A stretch of DNA of 64,000 nucleotides from Saccharibacillus sp. JS10 (GTDB lineage Bacteria > Bacillota > Bacilli > Paenibacillales > Paenibacillaceae), in assembly GCF_024436065.1 (NCBI RefSeq), contig NZ_JANFNS010000004.1, positions 372,001 to 436,000 of the forward strand, written 5' to 3'. The translations under genes were made by a program, and so were the position numbers. Each line of letters begins with the position of its first letter. Positions within the stretch are counted from its first letter, which is position 1. The notes under the pieces are model-generated. The model ran no database searches. It saw only the letters and a list, made by a program, of their open reading frames with translations, and was not told the DNA's origin. Below are positions 1 through 8,897 of the stretch, piece by piece.

Positions 1-212
1 ATGATTCCGGTGTCGGCTGCGCCTTGATTCAGCAAATTTTGCGCGGCTTTGGCAATCAGGCTACGAAAAATGTTCCCGGCGCCAAAATGAATCCAACGCG
101 GACGATTTCTTGTGTTTTCCGTGATTTGTTTTCGATCATATTGAGGAAGTTCCACGCCTGCGGCTTCCCACGCTCGAACATGTTGTAGACCTCGTTCATT
201 CAGTTCCAACAT
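1..212 (-). CDS. uxuB: Mannitol dehydrogenase-family oxidoreductase, probably fructuronate reductase (5' part only)
   Basis: The gene runs off the left edge, so only about the first 70 residues are visible. Read on the minus strand from ATG at 212, the N-terminus carries RWIHFGAGNIFRSLIA, the dinucleotide-binding start typical of the mannitol dehydrogenase/UxuB family. An AAGGAGG Shine-Dalgarno at 220-226 overlaps the stop codon of uxuA, so the two genes are one operon. Next to mannonate dehydratase the expected reaction is NADH-dependent interconversion of D-fructuronate and D-mannonate. The family also holds mannitol and tagaturonate dehydrogenases; the neighbour is the main reason for choosing fructuronate reductase. 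Confidence 0.8.
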   Translation of the reverse strand, partial: MLELNERGLQHVRAWEAAGVELPQYDRKQITENTRNRPRWIHFGAGNIFRSLIAKAAQNLLNQGAADTGI

Positions 213-226
213 CAGATAGACCTCCT

Positions 227-1312
227 TCAATTGGATCGAAGACTTTTGCGAGCATTTTCTAATCCGTCCCAGACTCCAAGCAAATACATGACGCCGAAAG
301 CGCGATCGTACAAGCCATATCCGGGGCGACAATGACTTTCTTCTCCCCACAGATGTCGACCGTGATCGGGACGCACATAGCCTTCGTAGCCGTTCTCATG
401 CAATACTTTGACCAACTCCGGCAAGTTCACGTTGCCATCGCCCAGTTTGTGCGACACTTCGACGAAATCTCCGTTATCGAAAATTTTGATATTACGCAGA
501 TGGGCAAAATAAATCCGGTCTTTGAATTCGTTCAAAATAGCGGGCAGATCGTTTTCCGGAAGCGTTCCGAGCGAACCTGAGCAAAAGGTCAGTCCGTTAT
601 GCGGGTGATTCACTGCATTGAGCAGACGACGAATCGTTTCTTGGCTACGCACAATGCGAGGTAATCCGAAGATCGGCCACGCAGGATCATCAGGATGAAT
701 CGCCATTTTGATTCCGCATTCTTCGCATACCGGCATGATTTTTTGAAGAAAATAGACGAGATTATCGAATAGCTTTTCTTCGCCGACATCGGCATAAGCG
801 GCGAACAATTCATCTAACCGAGAGAGTCGCTCGGGTTCCCAGCCCGGAATCGTAAACGATCCACCGCCGTCGATAATCATCTTCGCCATTTGATGCGGGT
901 CTTTACCGATCGAAGCTTTCTCATAAAATAAAGCGTTCGACCCGTCCGGCAGCGGATAAAAAAGATCAGTTCGCGTCCAGTCAAAAATCGGCATAAAGTT
1001 ATAACAGATGACTTTGACGCCAACAGCGGAAAGTTTGCGGATCGTATCGATATAGATGTCGATATAGCGGTCGCGAGAAGGTAGACCAATCTTAATATCA
1101 TCGTGTACGTTAACGCTTTCAACAACGTCTACCGAAAAGCCTTTGGATTGAATATGCTGAGCTTCTGCGGCAATTTCGTGTTCTTCCCATACTTCGCCTG
1201 CTGTTTTGTGGTGCAACGACCAGACAATCCCGCTAATACCCGGAATTTGCCGAATCTGATCCAGCGTAATTTCGTCGTTGCCTTCTCCGTACCATCGCCA
1301 AGTCATTTTCAT
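227..1312 (-). CDS. uxuA: Mannonate dehydratase
   Basis: UxuA dehydrates D-mannonate to 2-keto-3-deoxygluconate in glucuronate catabolism. The 361-residue protein has the usual family length and a typical N-terminus (MTWRWYGEGND), with metal-site-like segments such as AIHPDDPAWPIFGLPRI and YVRPDHGRHLWGE. A GTG lies upstream at 1327 but sits inside the Shine-Dalgarno (GTGGAGG). The ATG at 1312, eight bases after GGAGG, is the better start. It is the first gene of uxuA-uxuB and is transcribed away from the GntR-type regulator at 1482. A near-consensus promoter with a palindromic operator at its start point lies just upstream. Confidence 0.93.
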   Translation of the reverse strand: MKMTWRWYGEGNDEITLDQIRQIPGISGIVWSLHHKTAGEVWEEHEIAAEAQHIQSKGFSVDVVESVNVHDDIKIGLPSRDRYIDIYIDTIRKLSAVGVKVICYNFMPIFDWTRTDLFYPLPDGSNALFYEKASIGKDPHQMAKMIIDGGGSFTIPGWEPERLSRLDELFAAYADVGEEKLFDNLVYFLQKIMPVCEECGIKMAIHPDDPAWPIFGLPRIVRSQETIRRLLNAVNHPHNGLTFCSGSLGTLPENDLPAILNEFKDRIYFAHLRNIKIFDNGDFVEVSHKLGDGNVNLPELVKVLHENGYEGYVRPDHGRHLWGEESHCRPGYGLYDRAFGVMYLLGVWDGLENARKSLRSN

Positions 1313-1353
1313 AAACAGAACCTCCACTATTAAGATTCATTCTGATTTCGAAA

Positions 1354-1403
1354 CTTGTATACAAGATTGGGTTTATCATAGATTTTTTTGAGCTCACTGT
1401 CAA
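1354..1403 (-). promoter_or_regulatory. uxuAB promoter with GntR-type operator
   Basis: On the minus strand TTGACA (1398-1403) and TATGAT (1375-1380) are separated by exactly 17 bp, an almost perfect sigma-A promoter. Immediately downstream lies the palindrome CTTGTATACAAG (1354-1365), covering roughly +3 to +14. TNGTATACNA palindromes are typical of FCD-class GntR repressors of hexuronate genes. A bound repressor here would block initiation. The binding protein is inferred to be the divergent regulator at 1482. Confidence 0.8.
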
Positions 1404-1442
1404 TTTAAAGTCTTTTAAACCTATTATTTTCCTAAAGTATCG

Positions 1443-1455
1443 TTGTATACTACAA
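1443..1455 (+). promoter_or_regulatory. Second GntR-type operator overlapping the regulator's -10
   Basis: TTGTATACTACAA at 1443-1455 repeats the core of the uxuA operator with one extra base in the right half. It overlaps a TATACT -10 (1446-1451) for the regulator gene; the -35 is weak. This fits autoregulation by the same protein. Confidence 0.55.
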
Positions 1456-1481
1456 AGTAGATACGTAGAGAAGGTGAAGAG

Positions 1482-2144
1482 ATGAACGGAAAAGCGGATA
1501 TTTTGCATCGACTACGAAACGAGATTTTGAATTTGGAATTAAAACCCGGTACGATCTTAAGCGAAACGGTACTATCCGAAAGGTTTCAACTTTCGAGAAC
1601 GCCGCTGCGAGACATCTTAAAGCAACTGGCTCACGAAGGATATATCCATGTGTATCCGAAGCGAGGGAATGTAGTGTCGTATATCGATCTGGAGTCGGTC
1701 GAGCAGATCATCTATTTGCGGAGCACGCTGGAAAAAGAATTGATCAAAAATTTGGCATCGCAACAGTCTCCGTTATCGATTCAAGGCGTGATGAAATTAA
1801 ACGAAATATTAAGTCGGCAAGAAGCTTGTATTCAACAAGAAGATGCACATGCTGCGTTTTTGCAATTGGATGATCAGTTTCATAAAGGGTTATTTGAATG
1901 GGCAGGACGAGGCTTTTTGTGGGAGTTGATTCAGCAGTCTAATGCACATTACGAAAGGTATCGTCGATTGCATATGCTGCAAAAAGAAAAGCTAAAAGTC
2001 ATTCTTGCCGAGCATCGATCTATTTTGAGTTGTATTACAGAACGCCGGATTGAGCCGATCGACGAATTGGTGATCCATCATCTGCGTGAAGATATCCATA
2101 CGCCGTATTTGCGGGAAAATTTCGCGGAATATTTAAAAACATAA
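1482..2144 (+). CDS. GntR-family (FadR/FCD subfamily) transcriptional regulator of uxuAB
   Basis: The 220-residue protein has an N-terminal winged helix-turn-helix (about residues 5-70, with LSETVLSERFQLSRTPLRD) followed by an all-helical FCD ligand domain (about 75-210, with E85/D129-like acidic and H-rich helices). Family members bind uronates or related acids and repress catabolic operons. The gene is divergent from uxuA, and both promoters carry GTATAC-centred palindromes, so it is probably the local UxuR/ExuR-like repressor. A Shine-Dalgarno (GAAGGTGAAGAG) precedes ATG 1482, and a strong terminator follows. Confidence 0.88.
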   Translation: MNGKADILHRLRNEILNLELKPGTILSETVLSERFQLSRTPLRDILKQLAHEGYIHVYPKRGNVVSYIDLESVEQIIYLRSTLEKELIKNLASQQSPLSIQGVMKLNEILSRQEACIQQEDAHAAFLQLDDQFHKGLFEWAGRGFLWELIQQSNAHYERYRRLHMLQKEKLKVILAEHRSILSCITERRIEPIDELVIHHLREDIHTPYLRENFAEYLKT

Positions 2145-2150
2145 ATCTAA

Positions 2151-2189
2151 AAAGCCCGACTCGGTAATGACCGAATCGGGCTTTTTTTA
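2151..2189 (+). terminator. Rho-independent terminator, probably bidirectional
   Basis: An AAAGCCCGA / TCGGGCTTT stem with an inner CGG/CCG extension is followed by a T run. It lies between the convergent GntR gene and the glycosidase-like gene. Confidence 0.9.
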
Positions 2190-2204
2190 ATACATTAAAG
2201 CGGA

Positions 2205-4505
2205 TTAACGAGAAGAACCTTTGACTTCTTTATCGTATTCAGCGAACGCTTCTTTCAAAATATTAAAGCTTTTTTTCTCGCGTTCATGATAAGGCGGTAA
2301 ATCCCAAGCATCCCATGTATACGCACGTGAAGAAGGTTTAGCTACTTCTTGCGAAGATACTGCGCTGCCAGCTGGCGACAAGACTGCCGAGACGGATACA
2401 CCGTCTGTATCGATTGGAGTTACGGCTTCTGTCCCATATGGATATTTCCATACTTGAAGCTTACTTGGATCGGTGAACCCAAGCAGCATCCACGGGATAC
2501 GCACTTCCAATGTATCGCCTTCTACATACCAATCGGATAGGTTGTTGAACTTGTCGCTATTCGGGTCATTGGTGCCCCAATGCAGCTTGCCTACATCATA
2601 CGATTCGAAAGGAGCGGTTACTTTGCTTTGCGGCAAGTATAGCGCTCGGTTAAGTGCCAGCTTCCACGGCAAAAAGATTCCGGCTTCATCGTCTGCATAC
2701 TCCGCTTTGTACGGCACAGATTTGAGTTTGTAGCCGTATAGCCAACTGTATTGATCGTAGCCGCTGTTCACGTACAATCTGCCGCCTTGCCCACCTTCGA
2801 AGCGAGCGAGGAATTCTTGTCCGCTATCGAACTCAATACCCGGAGCAATCTTCGCTGTTGAACTGCCACCTGGCGTTGTATCGAACCCAAGTGTCAAAAT
2901 ATCTTCGTCGAAGTTCCAATTGCCGCCGTCTTTTTGAAGCAATACATAAAGATCGGACGAGTCGCTCGTAATCGCCATCTTCACGCCGTTTCCGACGTCT
3001 TCTGCGACCAGCCCGCGTTTTTCCCAATCATCGGTTTTGCCGTCGATCGTCATGAGTTTGTCTGGGCTTTCTTCCGGTTCGATGGCTAGAACGCCGAAGT
3101 GTTCTTCGTTCGTCAACCGGTTGCGCCACATCGCCCTGCGGTCGCCGGGGACTTCAAGTTCGATGGTGTTCCATGTGAATTTGAACCATTCGTCTTGCCA
3201 TTCGAACAACATTGCACCGTCGTAATCTTCGTTATAGATTTGGTGCAACATGCCTGCATTGAGTTCGCCTTGTTGCTTTTCGGTGTGCATCCCTTGACTA
3301 CGGCCCAATAGCCCGTAGTGGGCAATCCCGCGTGAACTTGGCATCCCGAATTCAGCAATAATGAGCGGAATTCCTTTGTGGTGTTCACGTAGTTCATGCA
3401 GATAGCCGGCATACGGATCTTTGACGCCTTCGTCGTTCACATAATCCAAATACTTCTGATCCCGGCGGAGCGAGTCTGGATAATACGGATACACGTGGTA
3501 CGAAGCGAAATATCCGGCCTTCCAAGCTTCAGTAGGTTCCATATGCATCGGATCGACAGGAACCAAATCTTCTTGTTCCAACGGTTCATTTGGGTGATCC
3601 AGCGGATCGGTCGTGACCCAGTTGGTAAAGGAAATTGGATGTTGCCATCCATATTTCATTTCTTCGGTAGCGAGTACATCGAGCATTTCCGCCAGCCAAC
3701 TTTCGAATGGAGAAGCTTCCGCTTTGGCTTGGAAATATTCGCCTTGGTAAGGCTTCAATCCTGGATGCGCTTCGTTAGTCGTCTGTACGGTATAAGGATA
3801 CCATTCCGTACCGAGTACCCAACCTAGCAGATAGGGAGATACATCGGTTTTGTACTGACCCGCCGCATGACCGGGCGTTGCCGGAATATCGGCTTGTCCG
3901 TGTACGACAGCGGCAACATCGCGTATTTCTTGTTCAAAGCCTTTTTTGATCGTGCTGCTAAAGGCATCTCTGCCTTCGCCATCAGCGCCAATCAATTCTT
4001 CTTCAGGTGACCAGATCCCTTGAAGCAGCATCAAAGGTTCGTCTTTGCCTGAATTATATTCGGCGAGCGCGTCATAAAAATCAGGCGGCAAAATGGTGTA
4101 AATTCGAACAGCTTTAATATTCATATCTTGCATCATCGGGAACCAACGCAAATAATCCGCTTTCGTTGGAGATACTTGTCCCGGATAATGCCCCGGCGTC
4201 GTTGCGCCAAAGTTAATGCCCGGCCAGAATGATTTTTTCCACTCTTTGCCGTCGTATACGGCGAGTTGACCATCTACAACAGAAGAAGTCTGTTTGATTC
4301 CATTTTGTTCGAGCACCGGAACCGTAACTTTCGGAGCGACATCTCCGGAATTCGTAGGTTCGGTATTCGATGCTGTCGAAGAAGAATCCGGGCTTAACAA
4401 TCGCCAAGCCAAAGCGCCAACCAGTATCAAAACAATGATACCCAGAAAGCTGAGAAATACGTAGGGAATTTGCCGCGGTCTGCGGAAATTTTTGCGGGAA
4501 CTCAT
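2205..4505 (-). CDS. Membrane-anchored glycosidase-like protein (clan GH-A type TIM barrel, tentative)
   Basis: The 766-residue protein has a basic N-terminus and one transmembrane helix (about residues 13-36), then a Ser/Thr-rich linker, so it is probably anchored outside the cell. The central region reads like a (beta/alpha)8 glycosidase: LLGWVLGTEWYP places Glu234 at the position of an acid/base, and PLIIAEFGMPSSRG places Glu385 at the position of a nucleophile. The C-terminal third (about 490-760) contains beta-rich carbohydrate-binding-like sequence. The family and substrate are not recognised. ATG 4505 follows a GAGGTG ribosome site. It appears monocistronic. Confidence 0.6.
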   Translation of the reverse strand: MSSRKNFRRPRQIPYVFLSFLGIIVLILVGALAWRLLSPDSSSTASNTEPTNSGDVAPKVTVPVLEQNGIKQTSSVVDGQLAVYDGKEWKKSFWPGINFGATTPGHYPGQVSPTKADYLRWFPMMQDMNIKAVRIYTILPPDFYDALAEYNSGKDEPLMLLQGIWSPEEELIGADGEGRDAFSSTIKKGFEQEIRDVAAVVHGQADIPATPGHAAGQYKTDVSPYLLGWVLGTEWYPYTVQTTNEAHPGLKPYQGEYFQAKAEASPFESWLAEMLDVLATEEMKYGWQHPISFTNWVTTDPLDHPNEPLEQEDLVPVDPMHMEPTEAWKAGYFASYHVYPYYPDSLRRDQKYLDYVNDEGVKDPYAGYLHELREHHKGIPLIIAEFGMPSSRGIAHYGLLGRSQGMHTEKQQGELNAGMLHQIYNEDYDGAMLFEWQDEWFKFTWNTIELEVPGDRRAMWRNRLTNEEHFGVLAIEPEESPDKLMTIDGKTDDWEKRGLVAEDVGNGVKMAITSDSSDLYVLLQKDGGNWNFDEDILTLGFDTTPGGSSTAKIAPGIEFDSGQEFLARFEGGQGGRLYVNSGYDQYSWLYGYKLKSVPYKAEYADDEAGIFLPWKLALNRALYLPQSKVTAPFESYDVGKLHWGTNDPNSDKFNNLSDWYVEGDTLEVRIPWMLLGFTDPSKLQVWKYPYGTEAVTPIDTDGVSVSAVLSPAGSAVSSQEVAKPSSRAYTWDAWDLPPYHEREKKSFNILKEAFAEYDKEVKGSSR

Positions 4506-4659
4506 GCGCCACCTCGGTTTGAGTAATTGTTGGAACGAATTTACTGTTCTTGATTTTACTATTATTCTACATGATCCGTATCTTCAAAAGAACCCCCGTT
4601 TCCTCAAAAGGAAGCGGGGGTTGCCGTTGTACATCTTTTCAGTCATATCGGATTCGCAC

Positions 4660-6198
4660 TTATTTTTCGATACGTTCCAGCGGATCGGTAGCTGGGCCTT
4701 CTAACACTTCGCCTTTGTAAGAGAAGCGTGAACCGTGACATGGGCAATCCCAAGAGCGTTCAGCTTCGTTCCATGCTGTCTCGCAGCCCATATGTGTGCA
4801 AGTCGTATCGACCAAGAATAATTCGCCTTCCGGATCGCGGTACGCACCGACTTTTTTGCCGTTGTGACGAACCAAACCGCCTTCATCCGGCTCCAAATTG
4901 TCGATTTTTTCATGTGCGCCTGCAAATTTGCCTGCGATCATTTCTTTTGCCATTTTCAGACCGGTCACGATATTTTGGCTCATACTCTTATCGTTAAAGC
5001 GTCCCGGATTGAATGTATTCATATGCGGATTCGAGCGACGGATAATGTTATCGCGCAGCAAGAGCGCCGCAAATGTACCGTTCGTCATACCCCATTTGTT
5101 GAAGCCCGTCGCGATGAATGTGAACGGATAATCGGAAGACAAAGGCCCGATATACGGAATTTTGTCCAACGTCGTAATATCCTGCGCCGACCAACGGAAC
5201 GGAATTTCGCTTGCGCCGAACGTGCTGCCCGCGAATTTTTCCAATTCCAGATAGTGATCGAAGGTGTTATCGCTTTTGCCCGGCACATGATTTTCTCCGC
5301 CGACGATCAGTACTTCTTCGCCTTCATAGGTCGCTGAACGTAAAGAACGTTTTTCGTCATCGATATTCAGGTACATCCCGCCGTGGAACGTCGTTTCTGG
5401 CTTCACCACAATCGCGTAAGAACGTTCGATATTCAGACGGGAGAAGTAGCCCGCCGGTACATTCCAGAACGGATAATGCGTCGTAACGACCATTTCGTTG
5501 CAATAGAAACGGTATTTGCCGTCAATGGTATAAGCTTCGATCGGCTTTCCATAGACTGCGCCTTCGATCGTTGTGTTCTCGTAAATCAAGCCGCCGTTTT
5601 CAATGAATTTCTCGACGAAAAATTTCAAATATTTGATCGGATTGAATTGAGCTTGCCCAGGCATCGAGATTGCGCCTTTGGCTTTGACAGGAATCGGAAG
5701 CGAATCATGCCACTGCCCCGGAATGCCCAATTCTTGATAAGCATCAAATTCTTTGCGCAGATCATCCAATTTATCTTCTTGATTGGTATACAAATACGAA
5801 GTTTCTTCTTTGAAATCGCAGTCGATATTATGCGTTTGCACCATCTCGCGAATAAAGTTCAGCCCTTCGATATTAGCTTCGTAATAAGATCTTGCGATCT
5901 CAGGACGGAAATTCTCCAAAAATTCGCTATAGACGAGACCGTGCTGCGCCGAAATTTTTGCCGTCGTAAATCCGGTTGTTCCTTCCAAAATACGTCCGGC
6001 ATCAACGAGTGCGACTTTGTAGCCTTCAAGCGACAGCAAGTAAGCGGTCGTTACGCCAGCGATGCCGGCACCGATTACCGCTACATCGACTTTAATATCT
6101 TCTTTCATCTCAGGGAAAGTAGGCAAAGTCGTACCTGTTCTCCACATAGAACGCGGGTACCTCGGAAGCTCGGTTGGAACGTTGAATTTTTCGCTCAT
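4660..6198 (-). CDS. FAD-dependent oxidoreductase with C-terminal Rieske [2Fe-2S] domain
   Basis: The 512-residue protein begins with a DAO-type FAD fold (VIGAGIAGVTTAYLL, residues 41-55) and ends with a Rieske cluster site: C467-T-H469 and C485-P-C-H488 (CTHMGC then CPCHGSRF). This FAD-plus-Rieske architecture is known in Bacillales and Actinobacteria; the physiological substrate is not established from sequence. An in-frame extension to 6399 exists, but GAGGAGG nine bases before ATG 6198, and the conserved Rossmann motif soon after, support the shorter start. It is presumably cytoplasmic since no signal peptide is visible. Confidence 0.85.
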   Translation of the reverse strand: MSEKFNVPTELPRYPRSMWRTGTTLPTFPEMKEDIKVDVAVIGAGIAGVTTAYLLSLEGYKVALVDAGRILEGTTGFTTAKISAQHGLVYSEFLENFRPEIARSYYEANIEGLNFIREMVQTHNIDCDFKEETSYLYTNQEDKLDDLRKEFDAYQELGIPGQWHDSLPIPVKAKGAISMPGQAQFNPIKYLKFFVEKFIENGGLIYENTTIEGAVYGKPIEAYTIDGKYRFYCNEMVVTTHYPFWNVPAGYFSRLNIERSYAIVVKPETTFHGGMYLNIDDEKRSLRSATYEGEEVLIVGGENHVPGKSDNTFDHYLELEKFAGSTFGASEIPFRWSAQDITTLDKIPYIGPLSSDYPFTFIATGFNKWGMTNGTFAALLLRDNIIRRSNPHMNTFNPGRFNDKSMSQNIVTGLKMAKEMIAGKFAGAHEKIDNLEPDEGGLVRHNGKKVGAYRDPEGELFLVDTTCTHMGCETAWNEAERSWDCPCHGSRFSYKGEVLEGPATDPLERIEK

Positions 6199-6413
6199 GT
6201 TAGGGGTCCTCCTCAGGTTCGTTCGGATAAGTTGAACTCTACCTTTCTTATTTACCACTTCCAGCCATTCAGAAACCAAGAAACGGTGTCGTTTACAAGA
6301 ACAATCCAAGAAGATTCGAAGAATGGGATCAGACCGACGCTCAAAAAAAGCTTGCTCTCCACCATAAATCGCAGGTAAAATGGATGCATACGATAACAAG
6401 GAGGTGAGATAGG

Positions 6414-6668
6414 ATGCAAAAGAAACTTTCGCTTGCAGATTTATTTGTTGTGCTAAATCAGTTGCCGATGGCGCTGGGTGGCATTGTTCATTCCGTAATG
6501 CATAACGGGATCAGTCTGTCCAAATTTGAACGTTCAGCGTTTCAATTTGTTCATTACACAACCCGTCTGTCCAAAATTCGGAATCAACAGCGAAATGTTG
6601 CTCCTGTCTCGCATCTGCGGATTGGGTCTGCGCTTTTCGCGCGGCCGCTCTATTTTCCGCAGCCTTAA
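6414..6668 (+). CDS. Small hypothetical protein, 84 residues
   Basis: The ORF starts after a very good Shine-Dalgarno (AAGGAGGTGA) and has a plausible N-terminal half (LADLFVVLNQLPMALGGIVH, hydrophobic). The second half is basic and of unremarkable composition, so the gene may be truncated or frameshifted. I do not recognise the family. A possible promoter (TTGCTC, 18 bp, TAAAAT) lies just upstream. It is divergent from the Rieske oxidoreductase. Confidence 0.4.
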   Translation: MQKKLSLADLFVVLNQLPMALGGIVHSVMHNGISLSKFERSAFQFVHYTTRLSKIRNQQRNVAPVSHLRIGSALFARPLYFPQP

Positions 6669-6691
6669 CTTTTGGTGAACTGGAAAGTTCA

Positions 6692-6837
6692 ATGAATCCA
6701 AAGGTTCGGCATGCCATGCCGCGCGTATAGACGCAACATCCAAATTCGAATTCGATGCCGCAGGGACATTTCCCCTGCGGCTTTTTTGTATGCTTTTTTA
6801 GCGGAAACTTGCTGGGCAGCCGCCGGGAAATGTCCCG
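6692..6837 (+). promoter_or_regulatory. Putative attenuator leader of the ABC-F gene
   Basis: A 12-codon ORF (ATG 6692 to TAG 6730, MNPKVRHAMPRV) after GGAAAG is followed by a terminator: GCCGCAGGG / CCCTGCGGC (6757-6781) plus TTTTTT. About 50 bases later GGGAAATGTCCC (6825-6836) is a perfect complement of GGGACATTTCCC (6763-6774) inside that terminator. ABC-F antibiotic-resistance genes are often controlled by a leader peptide and terminator of this kind. Here the order of parts is seen directly and the regulation is inferred. Confidence 0.5.
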
Positions 6838-6885
6838 AAATCAGATCGAATTTGACAAATCAAACACAGAAAAGGATGAATTCAT

Positions 6886-8787
6886 ATGTTAATGATTGGC
6901 TGCCATCAAGTGAAAAAGTTTTACGGGGCGCAAGAAGTATTAAGCGAAGTATCTTTCGATATTTACGACGGGGAAAAGGTAGGCTTGCTCGGTGGAAACG
7001 GCGCCGGGAAATCGACGCTGTTTCGTCTGCTATCGGGAACCGAATCGCCGGACGAAGGTTCGGTATCGCTGCGCCGAGGCGCAAAAGTCGGCGTGCTGGA
7101 CCAAATTCCGGATTACGGAGACGATACGGTCGAAGAAGTGCTGCAACGCGTATTTGCCGGAACATTTGCTTGGCAAGAGCGTATGCGGGAACTGGAAGTG
7201 CAGATGGGCATATCGGAAGGAAATGCTCTGGATCGATTGCTGCGCGAATACGGCGAAGCTCAAGAACGTTTCGAGCATGGCGGAGGATACGAGATCTCGT
7301 CGAAAATCGATGGGGTAGCTTCCGGGCTTGGCATTTCGGCAAAGCAACGCGCTAGAGCATTTGCCGGGTTATCCGGCGGGGAAAAAACCAAAGTGTCTTT
7401 GGCAGCGCTGTTGCTCAGCGAAGCGGATCTACTGCTGCTTGACGAGCCGACCAACCATTTGGATATGGAAGCGGCGTCTTGGTTAGAAGGATTTATCCGC
7501 GACTCGTCGGCGACGATCATCGTGATTTCGCACGACCGGTACTTTTTGACCCAGACGATTGGAAAAGTTGTCGAGCTAGAAGATGGCGAAGCGACCGTAT
7601 ACCCGTGGGGATATACCCAGTATCGGGAAGAAAAAGAAGCTAGGTTGCTACGCCAATTCGAAGATTACAAAGAACAACAAAAAGTGATCAAGCAAATGAA
7701 AGAAGCGATTAAACGCTTGATCGAATGGGGCAAGCAAGGCGATAATCCGAAGTTTTTCCGCAAAGCCGCTGCGATGCAAAAGTCGCTGGATCGGATGGAA
7801 AAGATCAAACGTCCTGTATTGGAACAAGCTTCGATCGGACTGGAACTTCAAATCGACGGGCGCACCGGAGACGAAGTGCTGGTCCTTGAAGATGTGCAAA
7901 AAGCATACGGAGAACGAACGCTGCTGAATGAAGCAAATGCGTTACTGCGTTATGGCGAGCGTGCCGTATTGATTGGCGGCAACGGAGCAGGCAAAACGAC
8001 CTTGATGCGCATGATCTTGGGTCAAGAGCAGCCGGATGCCGGCGATCTGCGTCTCGGTTCGCGTGTACGTGTCGGCTACTTGGCGCAAGAAGAAGCACCG
8101 CCCGCACACAAGATGAGTGTACTGGATTATTACAAAGAACAAGCCGCGATGGAAGAAGGCGAGTCTCGCGGACGGCTGGCGAAGTTTCTGTTCTACGGCA
8201 AAGATGTGTTCAAGCCGGTTGCCGGATTGTCCGGCGGCGAATGGAGCCGTCTTCGTCTAGCCGTGTTAATGCGGCAAAAGCCGAATTTGCTCATGCTCGA
8301 CGAGCCAACCAACCATCTTGATATTGCTTCTCGCGAAGCGCTGGAAGAAGCGCTGGAGGAGTATGACGGCACGATTCTTGCCGTCTCTCACGACCGATTC
8401 TTTATTAATCGGATCGCGCAGCGCGTATGGGGCTTGGAGGGCGGCAAGCTGTCCGTCACCCTTGGCGGGTATGACGATTACCGCCAAGAGCGCAGCAAAG
8501 CGGAAGCTGCGCTAGAATCTGTAGGCGCGCCTGCGGTGCGCGCCGCTGCTCGGACGGAATCGTCGTCCGAGCGCTCGTCGCGGCAAGCTGCGCCGCGCCT
8601 CGATCCAGCGAAGCTGGAGCAAGAGATTGCCGAGCTGGAAGCGCGCTCGGCAGAACTGAATCAAGCGCTGAGCGATCCGGCTCACGCGCTTGATTCCGAC
8701 CAGCTCAGCCAATGGCTGGCTGAGCAAGAAGAACTGCAAGGTCAGATTGACCATCTGACCGAGAAATGGCTGCAGGCGCAAAGCTAA
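6886..8787 (+). CDS. ABC-F family ATPase (ribosome-acting; possible antibiotic-resistance type)
   Basis: The protein has 633 residues, two ATP-binding domains and no membrane segments. Domain 1 has LLGGNGAGKSTL, LSGGEKTKVSLA and LLLDEPTNHLD; domain 2 has IGGNGAGKTTLM, LSGGEWSRLRLA and LMLDEPTNHLD. They are joined by a long charged linker (about residues 245-320) with the KQMKEAIKRLIEWGKQGDN segment. ABC-F proteins bind the ribosomal E site and either tune translation or eject antibiotics. The C-terminal tail (545-633) is Ala/Glu-rich and probably coiled-coil. An AAAGGATG site precedes ATG 6886. The leader described above hints at antibiotic induction, but the subfamily (Vga, Lsa, Uup, Ydi-like) is not certain. 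Confidence 0.9.
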   Translation: MLMIGCHQVKKFYGAQEVLSEVSFDIYDGEKVGLLGGNGAGKSTLFRLLSGTESPDEGSVSLRRGAKVGVLDQIPDYGDDTVEEVLQRVFAGTFAWQERMRELEVQMGISEGNALDRLLREYGEAQERFEHGGGYEISSKIDGVASGLGISAKQRARAFAGLSGGEKTKVSLAALLLSEADLLLLDEPTNHLDMEAASWLEGFIRDSSATIIVISHDRYFLTQTIGKVVELEDGEATVYPWGYTQYREEKEARLLRQFEDYKEQQKVIKQMKEAIKRLIEWGKQGDNPKFFRKAAAMQKSLDRMEKIKRPVLEQASIGLELQIDGRTGDEVLVLEDVQKAYGERTLLNEANALLRYGERAVLIGGNGAGKTTLMRMILGQEQPDAGDLRLGSRVRVGYLAQEEAPPAHKMSVLDYYKEQAAMEEGESRGRLAKFLFYGKDVFKPVAGLSGGEWSRLRLAVLMRQKPNLLMLDEPTNHLDIASREALEEALEEYDGTILAVSHDRFFINRIAQRVWGLEGGKLSVTLGGYDDYRQERSKAEAALESVGAPAVRAAARTESSSERSSRQAAPRLDPAKLEQEIAELEARSAELNQALSDPAHALDSDQLSQWLAEQEELQGQIDHLTEKWLQAQS

Positions 8788-8808
8788 GCGCAGTAGCCAA
8801 ATCGAATA

Positions 8809-8853
8809 AGCGAAAAAAGGACGGCTCCACTGTGAGCAGTCCCTTTTTCGCTT
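8809..8853 (+). terminator. Rho-independent terminator of the ABC-F gene
   Basis: AGCGAAAAAAGGAC pairs with GTCCcTTTTTCGCT around a GC-rich loop, giving a long symmetrical hairpin ending in T-rich sequence. Confidence 0.8.
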
Positions 8854-8897
8854 ACAACCAAGCGGAGCGTCCGATGAATCTGGGCAACGTCAGATTC

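Noticed and set aside
5383-6378. 331-residue ORF antisense to the FAD/Rieske gene
   Set aside because: No recognisable motif or ribosome site; mirrors the real gene.
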